From assembly GCA_021781495.1 (NCBI GenBank), contig JAJXWS010000018.1, forward strand, positions 1 to 46,544: 46,544 nucleotides of DNA, read 5' to 3'. Positions 43,663-46,544 of the stretch are shown here, in pieces; the stretch's first letter is position 1, and every line of letters begins with the position of its first letter. The position numbers were made by a program, and so were the translations under genes. The notes under the pieces were generated by a model. That model searched no databases. It was not told the DNA's origin and saw only the letters and a list, made by a program, of their open reading frames with translations. The DNA is from Acidobacteriota bacterium (lineage in GTDB: Bacteria; Acidobacteriota; Terriglobia; Terriglobales; Acidobacteriaceae).

Positions 43663-44568
43663 TCAGGCGTGTTTGATGAAGGAGCCGTTGTGGAGTTCGC
43701 GCATGGCGGTTTCGAGTTCGGCCTGGGTGTTCATGACGATGGGGCCGTACCAGGCTACGGGCTCCTCGAGGGGCTTTCCGGAGACGAGCAGGAAGCGGAT
43801 GCCCTCGGGGCCGGCCTGCACGACGATCTCATCGCCGCGGTCGAAGAGGACGAGCGAGTGGTTTTTCGCGTCGTACTGGGGCGCGGCGTTGGGGTCGATG
43901 GCCGACTCGGTTAGGACGGCCTGCGGCTGGGAGGCGTCGCGGAAGGTGCCGGAGCCGGCGAAGACGTAGGCGAAGGCGTTGCGGGTGACGTCGATCTGGA
44001 TGCGGCGGCGGGTGTTGGGCGGCACGGAGATATCGACGTAGCTGGGGTCGGCCGCGACGCCCTCGACGGGGCCGCGCTTGCCCCAGAACTGGCCGCAGAT
44101 GATGCGGGCGTGGGTGCCGTCATCCTCAGTGACCTCGGGGATGGCGCCGGAGGGGATGTCCTGATAGCGCGGGTGAGTCATTTTGAGCGAGGCGGGCAGG
44201 TTGGCCCAGAGCTGGAAGCCGTGCATGCGTCCGTTGGCGTCGCCTTTGGGCATCTCCTGGTGGAGGATGCCGCTGCCGGCGGTCATCCACTGGACGTCGC
44301 CGGCGGTCATGCGGCCCTTGTTGCCGAGGGAGTCGCCGTGGGCGACCTCGCCGGCGAGGACGTAGGTGATGGTCTCAATGCCGCGATGGGGATGCCAGGG
44401 GAATCCGGCGATGTAGTCGGCGGGATTCTCATTGCGGAAGTCATCGAACAGGAGGAAGGGATCGAACTCCTTCGTCTTGCCGAAACCGAAGGCGCGCTGC
44501 AACTTAACGCCGGCGCCCTCGAGGGTGGGCCTGGTCTCAAGCATCTGTTTTACGGCACGAAGCGACAT
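43663..44568 (-). CDS. Pirin family protein
   Basis: 301 residues from ATG 44568 with AAGGAG 7 bp upstream. Bicupin. The N-terminal metal site is complete: His59, His61 (WHPHRGIET), His103 and Glu105 (GILHQEMP), matching His56, His58, His101 and Glu103 of human pirin. A C-terminal cupin follows. Bacterial pirins are linked to quercetin dioxygenase activity or to redox and metabolic regulation. A 20-bp palindrome lies 44 bp upstream, shared with yceI and the RND operon. The yceI gene lies 192 bp upstream on the same strand but with hairpin repeats between, so pirin probably has its own promoter. Confidence 0.94.
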   Translation of the reverse strand: MSLRAVKQMLETRPTLEGAGVKLQRAFGFGKTKEFDPFLLFDDFRNENPADYIAGFPWHPHRGIETITYVLAGEVAHGDSLGNKGRMTAGDVQWMTAGSGILHQEMPKGDANGRMHGFQLWANLPASLKMTHPRYQDIPSGAIPEVTEDDGTHARIICGQFWGKRGPVEGVAADPSYVDISVPPNTRRRIQIDVTRNAFAYVFAGSGTFRDASQPQAVLTESAIDPNAAPQYDAKNHSLVLFDRGDEIVVQAGPEGIRFLLVSGKPLEEPVAWYGPIVMNTQAELETAMRELHNGSFIKHA

Positions 44569-44612
44569 GGTGGAACTCCTTTGCCTTGCTGCCTATTGGA
44601 TGCGCGAGGACG

Positions 44613-44632
44613 ATATTTGTTGCAACAGGCAT
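44613..44632 (-). promoter_or_regulatory. Operator-like palindrome upstream of pirin
   Basis: ATATTTGTTGCAACAGGCAT on the plus strand; the core TGTTGCAACA (44618-44627) is a perfect palindrome. It agrees with the yceI site at 16 of 20 positions. It ends 44 bp before the pirin start codon. A -35/-10 pair is not clear here. Confidence 0.65.
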
Positions 44633-44650
44633 TGCAGGCTGGGGATCGAT

Positions 44651-44683
44651 CTCCCAGGTCTCGTTGAGACCCGGGGCACCCGG
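44651..44683. repeat. Hairpin repeat, copy F (CCCAGGTCTC type)
   Basis: Stem CCCAGGTCTC with GAGACCCGGG (one A-C mismatch), loop GTT, followed by GCACCCGG. In the pirin-yceI gap. Confidence 0.75.
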
Positions 44684-44715
44684 CGTGCAGCATCCGATGA
44701 GTTTGGGGCGCGGCT

Positions 44716-44752
44716 TCTCCCAGGCCTCGACGGCGAGACCTGGGGCACGCGG
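44716..44752. repeat. Hairpin repeat, copy G (CCCAGGCCTC type)
   Basis: Stem CCCAGGCCTC with GAGACCTGGG (one mismatch), loop about GACGGC, followed by GCACGCGG. Ends 8 bp from the yceI stop, so it may also serve in its 3' end. Confidence 0.75.
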
Positions 44753-44760
44753 CCGTTGGA

Positions 44761-45300
44761 TCAGGCCTTGATGAACTGCACGTCGAGGGTGATGGCGACG
44801 TCTTCTCCGACGAGGACACCGCCAGTCTCCAGCGCTGCGTTCCAGACCAGGCCGAAGTCCTTGCGGTTGATCTTGGTGGTGGCGGAGAGGCCGATGCGCA
44901 GGTTGCCCCAGGGATCCTTGCCGGGCGCGCTGGGCCCTTCCACGGCGAAGGTGACGGACTGGGTGACGCCGTGCATGGTGAGGTTGCCGGTGACGGCGTA
45001 CTCGCCCGCGCCGGTGGCCTTGACGGCGGTGGACTGGAAGGTGAGCGTGGGGAACTTTTCGGCGTCGAAGAAGTCGGCGCTCTTGAGGTGCGCGTCGCGC
45101 TGGTCGTCGGCGGTGCTGAGGCTGGCGACGGGGATGGTGGCCTGCACGGTGGAGGCGGAGGGGTCACCCTCGTTGAGCGAGAGGACGCCGCTGAGTCCGC
45201 TGAACTTGCCTTTTACGTTGGAGATCATCATGTGCTTGACCTTGAACTCGGCGGCCGAGTGGGCGGGGTCGATGTTCCAGGTGGTGGCTGAGGTGGTCAT
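44761..45300 (-). CDS. YceI family lipid-binding-like protein (cytoplasmic form)
   Basis: 179 residues from ATG 45300; upstream in the same frame lies the operator, so the longer reading is not coding. The YceI lipocalin-like fold is clear: WNIDPAHSAAEFKVKHMMIS start, GVLSLNEGD, SADFFDAEKFPTLTFQST, NLTMHGVTQSVTF and INRKDFGLVWNAALETGGVLVG (the last is the family hallmark). It binds isoprenoid quinones or other hydrophobic ligands in characterised members. There is no signal peptide, unlike in E. coli YceI. An AAAGGAG lies 11 bp before the start. Promoter and operator are visible upstream. Confidence 0.93.
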   Translation of the reverse strand: MTTSATTWNIDPAHSAAEFKVKHMMISNVKGKFSGLSGVLSLNEGDPSASTVQATIPVASLSTADDQRDAHLKSADFFDAEKFPTLTFQSTAVKATGAGEYAVTGNLTMHGVTQSVTFAVEGPSAPGKDPWGNLRIGLSATTKINRKDFGLVWNAALETGGVLVGEDVAITLDVQFIKA

Positions 45301-45342
45301 GGGTGGTATTGCTCCTTTCCCTTGTTTGGATGCAGCAGGGAG

Positions 45343-45362
45343 ATATTCGTTGCAACAAGTAT
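45343..45362 (-). promoter_or_regulatory. Operator-like palindrome upstream of yceI
   Basis: ATATTCGTTGCAACAAGTAT on the plus strand, an imperfect 20-bp inverted repeat in which 16 of 20 positions are symmetric. It overlaps the predicted -10 box, so a bound protein would block transcription. Same site family as before pirin and the RND operon. Confidence 0.7.
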
Positions 45363-45387
45363 TTTTCTGAAAGCGGCTCGGTGTCAA
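45358..45387 (-). promoter_or_regulatory. Predicted yceI promoter
   Basis: On the minus strand TTGACA (plus 45382-45387), 18-bp spacer, AATACT (plus 45358-45363). The -35 is a perfect consensus. The -10 overlaps the palindrome at 45343-45362. Confidence 0.65.
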
Positions 45388-45447
45388 GGATTTCAGCATT
45401 TTGACGCAGAAGCGGTGCAGATGGCGGGCGCGGCGGGGCGGGTTGGG

Positions 45448-46544
45448 CTAGGGCTCCATGCGGAGGTAGAAGGCGTTGTTGCCGGAGCGGAGATCCTTGC
45501 CGTAGGAGAAGGCGACGGTGGTGCCGAAGACGCGCAGGCGGGCCTCGGCGCCGGTGTCAAAGAGCCACTTGTGGGAGCCGAGCGCGGTAGCGGGGTCGGT
45601 GATGTTGCCGATGTCGAGGAAGGGGCCGAGGGAGACGGTCATCAGGCCGTTGCTGTAGAGGTTTTTGCCGGTTTGCCAGTTGGCCAGCAGGTAGTCACGG
45701 CCGAGCGGGGCGCTGCCCTTGCGGCCGTCGCGGGTGCCGATGTGGGCGCGCATGGGGAGGTCGTTGTCGCGCTCCAGGCCGAGGATGAAGAGCTCGTCAA
45801 AGGGAACCTGGCCGATGGTTTTGCCGACGCGCAGCTGCTGGCTGGTCTGGTAGTCGTCGCCGGTGGGCTGCGGAAGCCAGCGCCAGCCGAGGGAGCCCTG
45901 AAGTTTTTCAAACGACTGGCCGGGGCTGGACCAGATGCGGGCGGCCTGCGAGGAGGCCGACGCGCTGAGGGTGAAACGATGCTCGGGGATGCGCCAGAGC
46001 GTGCCGGCGACGCCGAGTTGCTGCTTGAGCTGGTAGCCGGAGGCGAGCATGGCGGGGGTGAGCACAGAGCCGGGGACGACGCCGCCGTAGTCGCGATGCG
46101 AGAGCTGCGCGCCGGCGGACCAGCGGAAGCGGTGGCTGGAGAAGGAGGCTAGCTGGAAGCCGAAGACAGCGGTGCGGAGGTTGAGGCTGGCGAGCGTGGT
46201 GGCCGGGCCGGTGAAGGAGGTGACGAGCGCCCAGTTCTCATTGCGCAGGTCGGCGGTGAGCGCGTAGCGGTAGCGGGCGCTGCGATGGAAGGGCGCGGAG
46301 TACTGCGCAAAGGCGCGACGCTTCTGCGGGTCCCAGCGGAAGAGGGATGTGATGTTGATGGCCTGCCGGTGGAGGTTGTCGTACTCCGGCGTGACGCCCT
46401 GGAACGGGATTCCTCGCAGAAAGAGAAAGACGGATTCGAGGCGGGTGTCGCCGAAGCCGTTGCGCTCGCGGTTGCGGAAGACGACGTTGAAGTTGCCGTC
46501 GGGCCGGGCGCGGAGGTCGAACTGATGCTGGGGAAAGATGCCCA
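45448..46544 (-). CDS. Outer-membrane beta-barrel protein, C-terminal part (Omp85/surface-antigen-like)
   Basis: The frame is open to the window edge, so the N-terminus is missing; about 365 residues are seen. The sequence is a series of alternating aromatic beta-strands with turns (FRNRERNGFGDTRLESVFLFL; RYALTADLRNENWALV; VFGFQLASFSSHRFRWSAGA). The C-terminal part has GPFLDIGNI and FDTGAEARLRVFGTTVAFSYGKDL, the strand pair typical of BamA/TamA-type and phospholipase-activating surface antigens. The end is AFYLRMEP rather than a terminal aromatic. The function cannot be set; a barrel of a two-domain enzyme or receptor is possible. Confidence 0.7.
   Translation of the reverse strand, partial: GIFPQHQFDLRARPDGNFNVVFRNRERNGFGDTRLESVFLFLRGIPFQGVTPEYDNLHRQAINITSLFRWDPQKRRAFAQYSAPFHRSARYRYALTADLRNENWALVTSFTGPATTLASLNLRTAVFGFQLASFSSHRFRWSAGAQLSHRDYGGVVPGSVLTPAMLASGYQLKQQLGVAGTLWRIPEHRFTLSASASSQAARIWSSPGQSFEKLQGSLGWRWLPQPTGDDYQTSQQLRVGKTIGQVPFDELFILGLERDNDLPMRAHIGTRDGRKGSAPLGRDYLLANWQTGKNLYSNGLMTVSLGPFLDIGNITDPATALGSHKWLFDTGAEARLRVFGTTVAFSYGKDLRSGNNAFYLRMEP

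Overview
The window is high-GC chromosomal DNA that looks acidobacterial, probably family Acidobacteriaceae (Terriglobus/Granulicella/Acidobacterium type). The reasons are an Oar-like TonB receptor with an N-terminal carboxypeptidase-regulatory domain, a membrane-anchored CadC-like winged helix fused to a PD40 propeller, the gene order ispE-tRNA-Gln-prs-rplY-pth-rpsF-rpsR-rplI, and ribosomal proteins with Ala/Pro/Glu-rich tails. The genus is inferred from these features only. I see no rRNA, CRISPR array, insertion sequence or prophage.

Layout. 1-4976 (+): end of a YbhG-like adaptor, two ABC ATPases and two ABC-2 permeases, i.e. a YbhGFSR-type exporter with the double ATPase split into two genes. 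4999-15488: an alpha-glucan locus with a cyclodextrin-glucanotransferase-like lipoprotein, a cyclomaltodextrinase-like periplasmic enzyme and a large TonB-dependent receptor (all -), facing a divergent one-component membrane regulator (+). 15768-22600 (+): a six-gene operon with outer-membrane factor, lipoprotein adaptor, RND pump, DUF2892 membrane protein, methyltransferase and a 93-aa orphan. 22697-26130 (+): an ECF-type sigma factor fused to a zinc-finger anti-sigma-like domain, an OsmC protein, and a YeiE-like LysR regulator followed by a YeiH-like transporter. 26204-28607: a secreted tandem-repeat protein, an orphan peptide-type ABC ATPase and an unknown secreted protein.

28710-36457 (-): the housekeeping block (rplI, rpsR, rpsF, pth, rplY, prs, tRNA-Gln, ispE), then a Tat-exported hydroxypyruvate-isomerase-like protein and a DUF2252 protein. 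36614-41630: an S9 dipeptidyl-peptidase-like exported enzyme, a 55-aa cysteine-rich membrane protein, a Y-family DNA polymerase and GluQRS. 41631-46544: a repeat-rich stretch with a methyltransferase, a pirin, a YceI protein and a truncated outer-membrane barrel.

Three observations stand out. (i) A near-identical 20-bp palindrome centred on GTTGCAAC lies upstream of the RND operon, the pirin gene and the yceI gene, and overlaps a good promoter at yceI; this suggests one repressor controls all three. (ii) Seven hairpin elements with different stems but the same outer frame (TCCCA...TGGGGCAMCCG) are packed into 41.9-44.8 kb and nowhere else in the window. (iii) The glucan locus reads as a cyclodextrin route: make cyclodextrins at the surface, import them by a TonB receptor, open them in the periplasm.
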